Of a DNA stretch of 64,000 bases, positions 1-10,423 are shown in pieces. Source of the stretch: Gemmatales bacterium. Its GTDB lineage: Bacteria > Planctomycetota > Planctomycetia > Gemmatales > Gemmataceae. The position numbers and the translations under genes are program-made. Every line of letters begins with the position of its first letter. Position 1 is the first letter of the stretch. The stretch is taken from NCBI GenBank assembly GCA_026004675.1, contig BPJP01000006.1:307508-371507 (forward strand). The letters are read 5' to 3'. Below the pieces are notes generated by a model, which saw nothing but the letters and a program-made list of their open reading frames with translations, did not search any database and had not been told where the DNA came from.

Positions 1-1829
<1,829 letters not shown>

Positions 1830-2201
1830 GCTAGCCGTCTCCGCCTTTCCCGAATCCAACCGCTCAGCGTTGCCAAGCACGCGTTCGTCAACGTGGTGGC
1901 TCGATTTCGGAGGGCCAATACTTGACTAAACTGCTACTCATCTCTGCTTTTTCCGACATAGAGAGCACTTGCTGCCAATTTGCTTGACTTTCGTTCAATC
2001 AAGGCTCTCCCGATGTCATTCTATTTGCGATTTCGTTGCAAATCAAGCCAGCCGAAAAACCGGCAAAAACGACGTCCAACACCTTTACTTCCCGTTTTCG
2101 CGAATCGGTTTCGTTTTTCCCCGTCACTAAAGACGCGTTTGCAATCGGCGGCAGCCGCGCAGGCTATTTGGGCAACCTTTGCTAAGCTACCGGCAATCTC
2201 A
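1830..2201. other. Intergenic region between clpC and ribD
   Basis: About 370 bases lie upstream of clpC and downstream of ribD, both minus strand, so it should hold the clpC promoter. I see no convincing -35/-10 pair and no CIRCE-type inverted repeat. A short inverted repeat (CTTGA, 11 bases, TCAAG) lies at about 1983-2003 and could be regulatory, but this is weak. A 62-codon minus-strand reading frame (2021-2209) starts with an ATG overlapping the ribD stop as TGATG. Its product is Arg/Lys-rich with no recognisable family, so I do not call it as a gene. Confidence 0.4.
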
Positions 2202-3320
2202 TCAGGCATTTCCCTTACCGGGTTTGCCGATTCGGCCGTGAATGACGATATCCTTCCCTCGTGCTTCGACGTTCCTGTCCTCGAGTTCTAAAGCGTCGGC
2301 AATCTGGGCGATGCCTTTGCCTCCGACCGCCGATTTGGCCTCCGTGCCGCCGATCAGTTTCGGGGCGACAAAGACGTGAACCTCGTCGATGGCCCGCGCG
2401 TCGAGGAAACTCCCGAAGACTTCCGCCCCTCCCTCGATGAGTATGTTTGTCAGTTTTCTCTTGCCTAGTTCTTCGAGTAGCGACGTGACATCAGGGCGAT
2501 TGAACCGTGTGGAAAGGGACCATACTTCACATCCCAAACGGGTCAATGCGTCTTTTCGTTCAGCGGGGCAATCGGTAACGGCCAGCACGACAGGCGCTTC
2601 GTCGATCGTACGGATGAGCTGGGCGTTTTCCGGAATCCGCCCATGCGAATCGAGCACGATTCGCATGGGTACTCGAGCCCCTTTGGGTCGCGCGGTCAAC
2701 AAGGGATCGTCCCTCAGGACCGTGCCAATGCCGACGACGATGGCATCCATTCGGCCGCGCAACTCGTGAACGACTCGCCTCGATTCTTCGCTGCTGATCC
2801 ATTTGGAATCGCCCGCCGCGGTAGCGATCTTGCCGTCAAGCGACATCGCCCACTTGGCATGGACATAGGGCGTGCCGGTCTGAATGAGCTTGAAATAGGG
2901 GGCGTTCAATTGCCGAGCCTGCTCCGCGCACGTTCCTACATCGACACGGATACCGGCAGCACGCAATTGGTCGATGCCTTTGCCGGCCACTTGGGAAAAA
3001 GGATCGACCAGCGCCGCGACGACTCGGCGGATGCCGGCGGCAATGATGGCATCGGTACAGGGGGGCGTTTTGCCATGATGGCAGCAGGGCTCAAGGGTCA
3101 CGTAAAGCGTCGCTCCCTGCGCCTTGGAGCCGGCTGCCTTCAGGGCGCCAACCTCGGCATGGGCTCCGCCAAATCGTTCGTGCCAGCCGATCCCCACCAA
3201 TTCCCCGTCACGCACTACGATCGCGCCAACCAGGGGATTAGGCTCGACATAGCCCCGTCCCCTCTCCGCCAGCGCCAACGCCTGTGCCATCCAGAAAGCG
3301 TCTTTCCCCTCATCTGGCAT
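2202..3320 (-). CDS. ribD: Bifunctional riboflavin biosynthesis deaminase/reductase RibD
   Basis: Catalyses the two steps from 2,5-diamino-6-ribosylamino-pyrimidinone 5'-phosphate to 5-amino-6-ribitylamino-uracil phosphate: deamination, then NADPH-dependent reduction. The 372-residue length fits the bifunctional enzyme. The deaminase domain (about 1-145) carries the zinc-site signature, H54-A-E56 followed by EPCCHHGKTPPC with C79 and C88. The reductase domain (about 150-365) contains VHAKWAMSLDGKIA and WISSEESR, typical of the RibD C-terminal domain. The start is ATG with a GGTGGA purine stretch 6-11 bases upstream. No FMN riboswitch was seen upstream. The other rib genes are not adjacent; ribF is at 49763. 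Confidence 0.95.
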   Translation of the reverse strand: MPDEGKDAFWMAQALALAERGRGYVEPNPLVGAIVVRDGELVGIGWHERFGGAHAEVGALKAAGSKAQGATLYVTLEPCCHHGKTPPCTDAIIAAGIRRVVAALVDPFSQVAGKGIDQLRAAGIRVDVGTCAEQARQLNAPYFKLIQTGTPYVHAKWAMSLDGKIATAAGDSKWISSEESRRVVHELRGRMDAIVVGIGTVLRDDPLLTARPKGARVPMRIVLDSHGRIPENAQLIRTIDEAPVVLAVTDCPAERKDALTRLGCEVWSLSTRFNRPDVTSLLEELGKRKLTNILIEGGAEVFGSFLDARAIDEVHVFVAPKLIGGTEAKSAVGGKGIAQIADALELEDRNVEARGKDIVIHGRIGKPGKGNA

Positions 3321-3362
3321 GTTACGTCCACCTGCGGCAAATCGCCTCCCTCTCGAGACCGT

Positions 3363-3377
3363 GACGCATCGTGCGTC
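3363..3377. promoter_or_regulatory. Short inverted repeat upstream of ribD
   Basis: GACGCA-tcg-TGCGTC is a perfect 6-bp inverted repeat with a 3-base centre, 43 bases upstream of the ribD start codon. This size suits a dimeric regulator site or a small hairpin in the leader. No regulator is identifiable, and a chance palindrome of this length is possible. Confidence 0.2.
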
Positions 3378-3605
3378 CTCCTATTGGCTATCAAGCAGTA
3401 GCCTTTTCACTATGCGTCAAAAGTCGGATATTGTCGAACATTTTGGCAAACGCCGGTCGCAAGAACCATTCGCGCTGAAGTGCGGATCGCGGCACAATGC
3501 AACATTCCTGTCCCGCGACAGCGGCGAGATACGAAACGAATCCCTGGATCGCCGCTGGCGTGGACAGTATGATGAGTCCATCACGGTTATCGAGGCAAGC
3601 GAAAG

Positions 3606-4842
3606 ATGCAAACAGCCCGTTCCAACTGCGATGTTGCGGTGATCGGAGGTGGACCGGCAGGTTCGACCGCTGCCGCCATTTGTGCCCAAAACGGTCTGAA
3701 GGTTCGCCTCTTCGAGCGCGAACGTTTTCCCCCGTTTCCACATCGGCGAATCCCTCATGCCCGCCACGTATTGGACCTTTCGCCGACTGGGCGTATTGGA
3801 TCAACTTAAAGGCAGTACCTTCGTCAAGAAATATAGTGTGCAATTTGCCAACGAATGGGGCAAGGAATCGCAGCCTTTTTATTTTTTCGAGGATAATCCG
3901 CACGAATGTTCGCAAACGTGGCAGGTGCTGCGTAGCGAATTCGACCGCATGCTCCTGGAAAATGCACGCAAACATGGAGCCGAAGTGGTCGAAGGAACGC
4001 GCGTGCTCGATGTGCTATTTGCCGACGATCGCGCCTACGGCGTCCGCGTCCAGAATCCCGACGGCAGCAAAGAAGACATTATCGCCAAGGTGGTCGTCGA
4101 TGCTAGCGGGCAAAGTTCGCTCATTGCCCAACGGTTGCAACTCAGGCAACCCGATCCCGTTTTGCGCAAAGCCTCCATCTGGACCTATTACACTGGCGCC
4201 CAGCGCGATCCAGACCTGGACGAGGGAGCAACTCTTGTTTTGCGTACCGAACAACGCAAGGGGTGGTTCTGGTATTTGCCGCTGGCCAACGACGTGGTCA
4301 GCGTCGGCGTCGTTTCTTCGATCGATTATTTGTTCCGTGATCGGGGCGACCACGAAACGATCTTCTATGAAGAAGTCGAACGTTGCCCGGCCGTGAAGAA
4401 ACGCCTGGCGCCAGGAAAACGGACCGCAGGGTTTTATGCCACCAAAGATTTCTCCTACCGCTCGTCGCGCGCTGCCGGTCATGGCTGGGTTGTTATAGGA
4501 GATGCTTTCGGATTTCTCGATCCCATTTATTCGTCTGGCGTGTTCTTGGCGTTGAAATCGGGGGAATGGGCCGCGGACGCGATCGTCGAGGCGAACGCCA
4601 ACGATGACTTTTCTGAACAACGGCTGGGAAGCTGGGCGCCCACGTTCCTCAAGGGCATGGAGCGGATCAAACGTCTGGTTTACGCTTTTTACGACGGTTT
4701 CAGTTTTGGCCAGTTCATCCGCCATTATCCCCAGTATAAACGCCATATTGTCGATTTGCTGGTTGGTGATGTATTCAAGGACAGCCTGGATGACGTCTTT
4801 CCCGCCATGGAAGAGTCGTCGCAGATGCAAAATCGCAATTGA
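3606..4842 (+). CDS. FAD-dependent oxidoreductase, flavin halogenase/geranylgeranyl reductase-like, with a +1 frameshift
   Basis: Two-frame gene that reads as one protein of about 411 residues once a single extra C is removed from the C5 run at 3729-3733. The first frame gives MQTARSNCDVAVIGGGPAGS, a Rossmann dinucleotide fold with GGGPAG at about 14-19. After correction it continues RFPRFHIGESLMP, the usual motif of this family; uncorrected, the frame ends at 3809. Downstream are the family motifs GWFWYLP (resembling the WxWxIP of flavin halogenases) and the FAD-binding GDAFGFLDP. The substrate is unknown. Halogenase-like and geranylgeranyl-reductase-like enzymes share these motifs, so halogenation should not be assumed. 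A GAGG lies about 11-14 bases before the ATG. Next gene: a GlcE-like oxidase 63 bases on. Confidence 0.8.
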
Positions 4843-4905
4843 CGAACATGGCGAGCCACGAGTGATGCCCTATGCCGAACTGCGATTGAGCTTTCTGGTG
4901 CAAGA

Positions 4906-6198
4906 GTGAACGACACGATCCTGATCGACAATTACGGCCCGCTGGACGTGCAAAGCGTGCAATCGCCTGAAGAAGTCTGCAACGCCGTGCGCGAGGCCGC
5001 TGGGGCACATCAAGCCGTCTACCCGATTGGAGGCCGAACACTTCTCGACCTCGGTCTGCCGCCAAGCAGGCCCGGCAAAGCACTCGACCTTCGTCCCCTT
5101 CGCGCGGTCATCGAATATCCGGCACGCGACATGACGATCACCGTGCAAGCCGGCATGACCATTCAGGAATTGCAAGCTATTCTCTCCAAGGAAAACCAAC
5201 GACTGCCCCTGGACGTGCCGCAACCCGAGTCGGCGACGATCGGCGGTACGCTCGCCGCCAATGTGAGTGGGCCGCGCCGCTATGGGTTCGGCACGGCACG
5301 CGATTATGTCATCGGTATTTCCGCTGTCAACGACCAAGGGCAAGTGATCAAGGCGGGCGGCAGGGTAGTGAAAAACGTTGCCGGCTACGACTTGTGCAAA
5401 TTGTTCATCGGTTCGCTGGGCACGCTCGGCATCATCACCCAGGTCACCTTGAAACTGAAGCCTCTTCCGGAGGAGACCGCATTGGTCGCTGTCGCGGCCG
5501 ACGACAGCCAACTCGACCCGTTGCTTGAAGCCGTCCACCAAACCCAGACACGCCCCGTATGCTGGGATTTGCTGAATCGAAACGCAATCGTGAAAATGTT
5601 CCAACGCTGGCAGCTGGAACTGCCCCAAGCCGATTGGCTTGTACTCGTGGGATACGAAAGCAACCGCGAAGCTGTCAGTTGGCAATTGAAACAATACGTA
5701 CGGGAAATCTCGGAACTGCAAACGCAGGGCCTGTATTCGTGGGCCGGGTCGGCAAGCGATCCATATTGGCGTGCGCTGGCGGAACTTCCAGGCGGGTTCG
5801 AAGCCCGCTTGAGTTTCAAAGCCAATTTGCTCCCCAGCCGGGTCGCAGGTTTTTGCCGACAGGCTCAAAAGCTGCACGAGACAATGTCCCTGCAGGCTCA
5901 TGCCGGTAACGGCATCGTTATTGGTCAGATTTCCGACGAACTGTCTCTTGGGGAAGCGAACGCCATCATCTGTGAACTGCAGCAAAGCGCCAAAACGGCG
6001 CAGGGCAATCTCGTCATCCGCCGTTGCCCAACCGCGTGGAAGTCGACCTTGCCTGTGTGGGGTGTCGAGAGAAATGATGCCTGGCTGATGCAGAAAGTCA
6101 AAGACGCGTTTGATCCAGCCAACCTCTTCAACCCCGGTCGCATGAACTTCATCTCCGACAGCGAAAGTCGCGCAGCAGACCTTCACCAAAGCACATAA
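4906..6198 (+). CDS. FAD-binding oxidase, GlcE-like (glycolate oxidase FAD-binding subunit family)
   Basis: 430-residue protein of the FAD_binding_4 (PCMH-type) family, most like the glycolate oxidase GlcE subunit. Visible FAD-site features: PIGGRTLLDLG near residue 40, a QPESATIGGTLAANVSG stretch near 105-122, and GGRVVKNVAGYDLCKLFIGSLGTLG at about 147-171. The C-terminus ends with a DPANLFNPGRM motif, as in the GlcD/GlcE family. Start is GTG; no ATG exists in frame after the previous stop, and no strong Shine-Dalgarno is visible. GlcD and GlcF partners are not in the window, so it may pair with distant genes or with the flavoprotein just upstream. The substrate is inferred only as a 2-hydroxyacid. 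Confidence 0.82.
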   Translation: MNDTILIDNYGPLDVQSVQSPEEVCNAVREAAGAHQAVYPIGGRTLLDLGLPPSRPGKALDLRPLRAVIEYPARDMTITVQAGMTIQELQAILSKENQRLPLDVPQPESATIGGTLAANVSGPRRYGFGTARDYVIGISAVNDQGQVIKAGGRVVKNVAGYDLCKLFIGSLGTLGIITQVTLKLKPLPEETALVAVAADDSQLDPLLEAVHQTQTRPVCWDLLNRNAIVKMFQRWQLELPQADWLVLVGYESNREAVSWQLKQYVREISELQTQGLYSWAGSASDPYWRALAELPGGFEARLSFKANLLPSRVAGFCRQAQKLHETMSLQAHAGNGIVIGQISDELSLGEANAIICELQQSAKTAQGNLVIRRCPTAWKSTLPVWGVERNDAWLMQKVKDAFDPANLFNPGRMNFISDSESRAADLHQST

Positions 6199-6248
6199 CA
6201 TGACCTTAGCAACCTTGCTGACAATTTGCTGGGGTTTTTGAGCCGACT

Positions 6249-7274
6249 ATGAAACCGCGCATTGCTGTCACGATGGGGGATCCCGCCGGCATCGGCCCTG
6301 AGGTCTGTTTACGGTTGCTCAAAAACAGCTCGATCGCAGACCATTTTGAAATCGTCATCTTCGGCGACGCTGCTATTCTACAGCGTGTGGCACGGCATCT
6401 GCGCTTGCCCATGCCGCAACACATCGTCACGGCGGACCAGCTGCCTTCCCGTGCTGACACTCTGCCCCAGAACATCGTCGTTGATCTCGACATGTTGTCT
6501 GCTGAGGACGTTCAACCGGGCGTCGTCGACTCCAAGTACGGCCTGGCGGCGTACCGTTACATCGAGACGGCAATCGACGCGGCGCTGGCTGGAGATGTCG
6601 ACGCTGTCACTACGGCGCCCATCCACAAAGAGGCGCTCCGAGGGGCTGGCATTCCCTATGCCGGCCATACCGAGATTTTCGCCGACAAAACCGGCAGCCG
6701 ACGCTGGTGCATGATGTTAACTTCGCCCGAATTGACGTGCAGTTTCGTGACCGCTCACGTCGGCTACAGGCAAGTACCGGACTTGCTCAGCGTCGACCGC
6801 ATCGTGGAAGTGATCGAGTTGAGCCACGAAGCGATTGGGAAAATGCGCGGCCGTCCCGGCAAACTCGCCCTGTGTGGTTTGAACCCACACGCCGGTGAAC
6901 ATGGACTGTTTGGCAATGGCGAGGAAGAACGCATCATCCTGCCAGCCGCGTGTGCCGCCCGCGACAGAGGGATCGATATCGAGGGGCCATTGCCCCCCGA
7001 CACGGCCTTTTTGCCTCAGCGGCGCCGTCGAACCGATTGCTTTGTTTGCATGTACCATGACCAGGGACACATTCCTCTCAAGGCTTTGGCTTTTGATGTG
7101 GCCGTCAATGTGACACTTGGGCTGCCCATTATCCGCACGTCAGTGGATCACGGGACCGCCTTCGATATCGCCTGGAAAGGGGAGGCTAGCGAATCGAGCC
7201 TGATCGAGGCCGTCAAATTGGCGGGCCGTCTGGCCGAGGCGAAGACGCCGATTGGTTCCATGCCATCGCAATAA
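6249..7274 (+). CDS. pdxA: 4-hydroxythreonine-4-phosphate dehydrogenase PdxA
   Basis: 341-residue PdxA family member that oxidises 4-phosphohydroxy-L-threonine in the DXP-dependent pyridoxal phosphate pathway. Family motifs are clear: MGDPAGIGPEV at the N-terminus, TTAPIHKEAL near 120, YAGHTEIFA with a metal-binding His, TAHVGYRQVP with a second His, and YHDQGHIPLKAL with the third. A VDHGTAFDIA motif lies near the C-terminus. Length matches the family (about 330). It starts 50 bases after the GlcE-like gene and is followed by tryptophan dioxygenase after 61 bases, so it is likely in the same transcript. PdxA2-type paralogues act on other hydroxyacid phosphates; I cannot exclude that role here. 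Confidence 0.93.
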   Translation: MKPRIAVTMGDPAGIGPEVCLRLLKNSSIADHFEIVIFGDAAILQRVARHLRLPMPQHIVTADQLPSRADTLPQNIVVDLDMLSAEDVQPGVVDSKYGLAAYRYIETAIDAALAGDVDAVTTAPIHKEALRGAGIPYAGHTEIFADKTGSRRWCMMLTSPELTCSFVTAHVGYRQVPDLLSVDRIVEVIELSHEAIGKMRGRPGKLALCGLNPHAGEHGLFGNGEEERIILPAACAARDRGIDIEGPLPPDTAFLPQRRRRTDCFVCMYHDQGHIPLKALAFDVAVNVTLGLPIIRTSVDHGTAFDIAWKGEASESSLIEAVKLAGRLAEAKTPIGSMPSQ

Positions 7275-7335
7275 TCCGGCCAGCAGGACACATTCGAATG
7301 GCCGGTTCGCCAGCTGTCGCGTTGGAGAGAGCAAC

Positions 7336-8118
7336 ATGACGCTTACTTATGCTACTTATCTCCATCTGGACGAATTGCTCAAGCTTCAAAGACCGCGATC
7401 CGATCCTCCCGAACACGACGAATTGCTCTTCATCATTACGCATCAGGTCTATGAGCTGTGGTTCGCATTGCTGTTGCACGAATTTGAAAAAATCTGCCAG
7501 GACTTCAAAAGCGACAACTTGTTCGGAGCCGTTGCCACTTTCAAACGGACGCGCACGATCATGAAGACCATGGTCGAGCAGATCGATATCCTGGAAACCC
7601 TGACGCCGATGTCCTTCAACAGTTTTCGCGACCGGCTGGAGACGGCATCCGGCTTCCAATCGGTGCAATTCCGCGAGCTGGAGTTTCTGCTCGGTTACAA
7701 ACGCGAAGCGATGTTGCAATACCACGATCCCGAATCGCCCGGCTACCAGCGGTTGGTCCGCCGCTTGAATGAGCCTTCGGTCTACGACTGTTTCTACGAT
7801 TTTCTGGAACAGCACGGCGTAACGATTCCCCAAACGTTACGAGACAGGGATATCCGCTTGCCGGCCATTGCCGACCCTGTGGTCGAAGAGGGAATCTTGC
7901 ACCTGTACAAAACGCAGCCCAACATGGAAATCCTTTTCGAGCTGATGACCGACTTCGACGAGGGCTATCAGGAATGGCGCTACCGTCATATCAAGCTCGT
8001 TGAGCGGACGATTGGCAGCAAGCGGGGAACAGGAGGGTCGCTCGGCGTGGAATTCTTGAAGAAGTCGTTGTTTCTGCCTGTGTTTCCGGATCTTTGGGCG
8101 ATTCGCCATCGGCTGTAG
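7336..8118 (+). CDS. kynA: Tryptophan 2,3-dioxygenase
   Basis: Heme dioxygenase that opens the indole ring of tryptophan to N-formylkynurenine, the first step of the kynurenine pathway. The 260-residue product begins MTLTYATYLHLDELLKLQ and contains the signature EHDELLFIITHQVYELWF with the distal-side His. It ends with RGTGGSLGVEFLKKS, the family substrate-carboxylate loop. I chose ATG 7336 rather than an in-frame start 84 bases earlier because GGAGAGA lies 5-11 bases upstream and the family begins with this Tyr/Leu-rich helix. The protein is slightly short for the family but no motif is missing. No kynureninase or formamidase gene is adjacent; the link with pdxA may be metabolic (PLP for kynureninase) or incidental. 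Confidence 0.93.
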   Translation: MTLTYATYLHLDELLKLQRPRSDPPEHDELLFIITHQVYELWFALLLHEFEKICQDFKSDNLFGAVATFKRTRTIMKTMVEQIDILETLTPMSFNSFRDRLETASGFQSVQFRELEFLLGYKREAMLQYHDPESPGYQRLVRRLNEPSVYDCFYDFLEQHGVTIPQTLRDRDIRLPAIADPVVEEGILHLYKTQPNMEILFELMTDFDEGYQEWRYRHIKLVERTIGSKRGTGGSLGVEFLKKSLFLPVFPDLWAIRHRL

Positions 8119-8163
8119 CCGGTCGCAGCAGAAGCCATTCTTACAGTCGTTGAATACGATGCT

Positions 8164-9315
8164 CTAGTCTCGCGGCGCTGAAATGACGCAGCGAAAGCCG
8201 ATGTGGGAAGCCGCGGAATCAGGCGCGCCGGGATGCCTGCCAGCAACCATGTAATTGATGCAGTAATTGTCGCTGCACAAAAAAGATCCGCCCTTCTGCA
8301 CCCGTTTGGGCACTCCCGGTTCGTTGGGATCGTAGCTCTTTTTCGGACCTTGCGGGTTGCGCACCGGACTGACGAGAAAATAGTTGGGATGAAACCAGTC
8401 GGCGGTCCATTCCCAGACATTGCCTGACATGTCGTAAAGCCCATAACCGTTGGGAGGAAAGGTACCGACCGGCGCTGTCCTTTCGTAGCCGTCGGCTTTC
8501 AGGTTTTCGTCCGGAAACTTGCCTTGCCAGATATTGGCCTGCCATTTCCCATCCGGCATCAAGTCGTTGCCCCAGCAGTAGCGTTTTCTGTTCAGGCCGC
8601 CGCGCGCTGCATATTCCCATTCCGCTTCGGTCGGCAAGCGTTTGCCTGCCCACTTGCAATACGCGACGGCATCATACCAACAAATATGCACTACTGGATG
8701 ATTCATGCGACCCGATAGATCGCTACCCGGCCCTTCGGGATGCCTCCAGCTGGCACCCTCGACGACGCGGAACCATGGCTGGTTCGGCACTTCTCGGCCT
8801 GGCTTGTGGGGTGCAAAGACAAAGGAAAACGGCACCAACAGCGACTTGTCCGCGTTCGGGTATTGCTTCGGATCGGGAGCTCGTTCTGCAACCGTCTTAT
8901 AGCCGGTCGCTTCCACGAAACGGGCGAACTCGGCGTTGGTCACTTCGAATTGGTCGATCCAGAATCCGTCCAATTCAACCTTGTGGACGGGGCGCGAATG
9001 AGGAAACGGCTCATCCTGACTCGCACCCATCCAGAACGTACCCGCCGGTATCCACTTCATGTTGTAATAGCGAATAGCACGCGAGGATGTCAGGACCAGG
9101 TCGGACCAGGGATTGGCGAGCGGCGTATGAATGCCTCCAGACAGGCCAACGGCAGTCGAGCGACCGCCGACAAAAACTTCCTGCGGCCTCATTTCAGTTT
9201 TCTTGGGCTCCGGTTTTTGGGTCTTAACGATTGTCGGCACTTTGCGTTCACCGCAGCCGAACGAGACAACGGCAATCGTGGCAGCGACTAGAAACCGGCA
9301 AATGCAATGATTCAT
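8164..9315 (-). CDS. Formylglycine-generating enzyme (sulfatase-modifying factor), lipoprotein
   Basis: 383-residue exported lipoprotein: basic/hydrophobic N-terminus with a lipobox ending at Cys21 (VVSFGC). The SUMF1/FGE-sulfatase domain spans about 80-380, with MKWIPAGTFWMGAS, SGNVWEWTADWF and a C-terminal GFRCV. Near the C-terminus, GGSFLCSDNYC places Cys347 and Cys352 five residues apart, the same spacing as the two copper-binding catalytic cysteines of bona fide FGE. Many FGE-fold proteins lack these, so this copy is probably catalytic and converts Cys in CxPxR of sulfatases to formylglycine. A Cys-type sulfatase lies at 30816. The location outside the cytoplasmic membrane is inferred from the lipobox. 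Confidence 0.85.
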   Translation of the reverse strand: MNHCICRFLVAATIAVVSFGCGERKVPTIVKTQKPEPKKTEMRPQEVFVGGRSTAVGLSGGIHTPLANPWSDLVLTSSRAIRYYNMKWIPAGTFWMGASQDEPFPHSRPVHKVELDGFWIDQFEVTNAEFARFVEATGYKTVAERAPDPKQYPNADKSLLVPFSFVFAPHKPGREVPNQPWFRVVEGASWRHPEGPGSDLSGRMNHPVVHICWYDAVAYCKWAGKRLPTEAEWEYAARGGLNRKRYCWGNDLMPDGKWQANIWQGKFPDENLKADGYERTAPVGTFPPNGYGLYDMSGNVWEWTADWFHPNYFLVSPVRNPQGPKKSYDPNEPGVPKRVQKGGSFLCSDNYCINYMVAGRHPGAPDSAASHIGFRCVISAPRD

Positions 9316-9455
9316 GCGAGCACTCGTTGCAAATCAAAAACAAGAAACCACAATTCAAAAGTTACCACAAAGTTCGATCCAAAGGCAACGAGGAAGGAAA
9401 CCAACCGCTTTCTCGTCGGCTCGCCGTCATTTTGGGCAGGCAAGGAAAGGGGTTT

Positions 9456-10361
9456 TCAGAAGTTGTCCGCCTCGATGTAGGCGTCGATAACGGCCTTTTC
9501 CCCTTCGATTCCGGGTTTACTGTTACCGTGCTCCATGCCCAGGATTCCCTGGTAGCCTCGGCCATGAATATGCTTGAAGATGTTTTGGTAATTGATTTCG
9601 CCGGTGCCTGGTTCTTTGCGTCCGGGGTTATCGCCGATTTGGAAATAGGCGATTTCGCTCCAGCAGCGGTCGATATTGGGGATAAGATTGCCTTCCGTGA
9701 TTTGTTGATGGTAGATGTCGAAAAGGATTTTGCACGACGGACTGCCGACCGCTTTGCAGATCAGATAAGCCTGGGGCGAACCGTATAAAAAGACGCCGGG
9801 ATGATTGGTGCGGTGGTTGAGAGGCTCGAGCACCATGACGAGTTTTTCTTTTTCAAGCAGTTCAGCACAGCGTTTCAGCAGGTCGATACAATTCGCGGTT
9901 TGGTAATCCCAGGCGAGCTTGCGGTCGTAAAGCCCAGGCACGACCGTCATCCAGGTGGCGTTGACCCTTTTCGCGACGTCGATCGCCTGCTTGATTTCCT
10001 TGACGACGGCGTCGCGGGCAGCCTTGTCGTCGCCGGCAAAGGTGACATCCTTGAAAGTGGCGTATGCGACGATAACACCCATGCGCATGTTGAGTTTGGC
10101 CATCGTCTTGGCGATCTTGTTCTGATCGGCGACCGGACGGCGTTTCATCTGGTTGTCTTCCCAGGCGGTGAACCCCTGGTCGGCGGCGAATTTGAGTTGG
10201 TCGGCCAGGTCCGGTCCGGCGCTATGCCGAAACATGCCAAAATGCGGTGCATACGCCAACTTGAAGCGCCGGGGCCTGGTGTTTTTGTCCTCGCTGTCCG
10301 AAGCATAACCTGCAGTTGCTGCCAATGCCGTGCCAGTGGTCAAAAACTCGCGTCGATTCAC
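9456..10361 (-). CDS. Exported sugar phosphate isomerase/epimerase-like TIM barrel (hydroxypyruvate isomerase-like)
   Basis: 301-residue AP-endonuclease-2-type TIM barrel. I chose the GTG at 10359-10361 because it gives NRREFLTTGTALAATAG, a twin-arginine-like signal. It is also preceded by GAGGA seven bases upstream; an ATG 60 bases earlier lies almost on the stop of the preceding gene. Metal ligands of the hydroxypyruvate-isomerase family are visible: Glu in MVLEPLNH, Asp in ILFDIYHQQ, and Glu in GMEHG. Tat export would fit a fold that acquires its metal in the cytoplasm. Actual substrate is unknown; planctomycetes carry many exported paralogues of this family. It follows the amidase gene with a 62-base gap. 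Confidence 0.85.
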   Translation of the reverse strand: MNRREFLTTGTALAATAGYASDSEDKNTRPRRFKLAYAPHFGMFRHSAGPDLADQLKFAADQGFTAWEDNQMKRRPVADQNKIAKTMAKLNMRMGVIVAYATFKDVTFAGDDKAARDAVVKEIKQAIDVAKRVNATWMTVVPGLYDRKLAWDYQTANCIDLLKRCAELLEKEKLVMVLEPLNHRTNHPGVFLYGSPQAYLICKAVGSPSCKILFDIYHQQITEGNLIPNIDRCWSEIAYFQIGDNPGRKEPGTGEINYQNIFKHIHGRGYQGILGMEHGNSKPGIEGEKAVIDAYIEADNF

Positions 10362-10423
10362 GGTACATTCCTCGTCGAACGAAACACGTGGTGTCGTGGA
10401 TTCTGCTTTGTTGTACGCCAAAG

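Noticed and set aside
2021..2209. 62-codon minus-strand frame starting inside TGATG at the end of ribD
   Set aside because: The overlap looks like coupling, but the product is basic, unconserved in appearance and its codon pattern resembles noise. Not reported as a gene.
3321..3420. Possible FMN riboswitch upstream of ribD
   Set aside because: The conserved RFN-element segments are not visible; only a short palindrome is seen.
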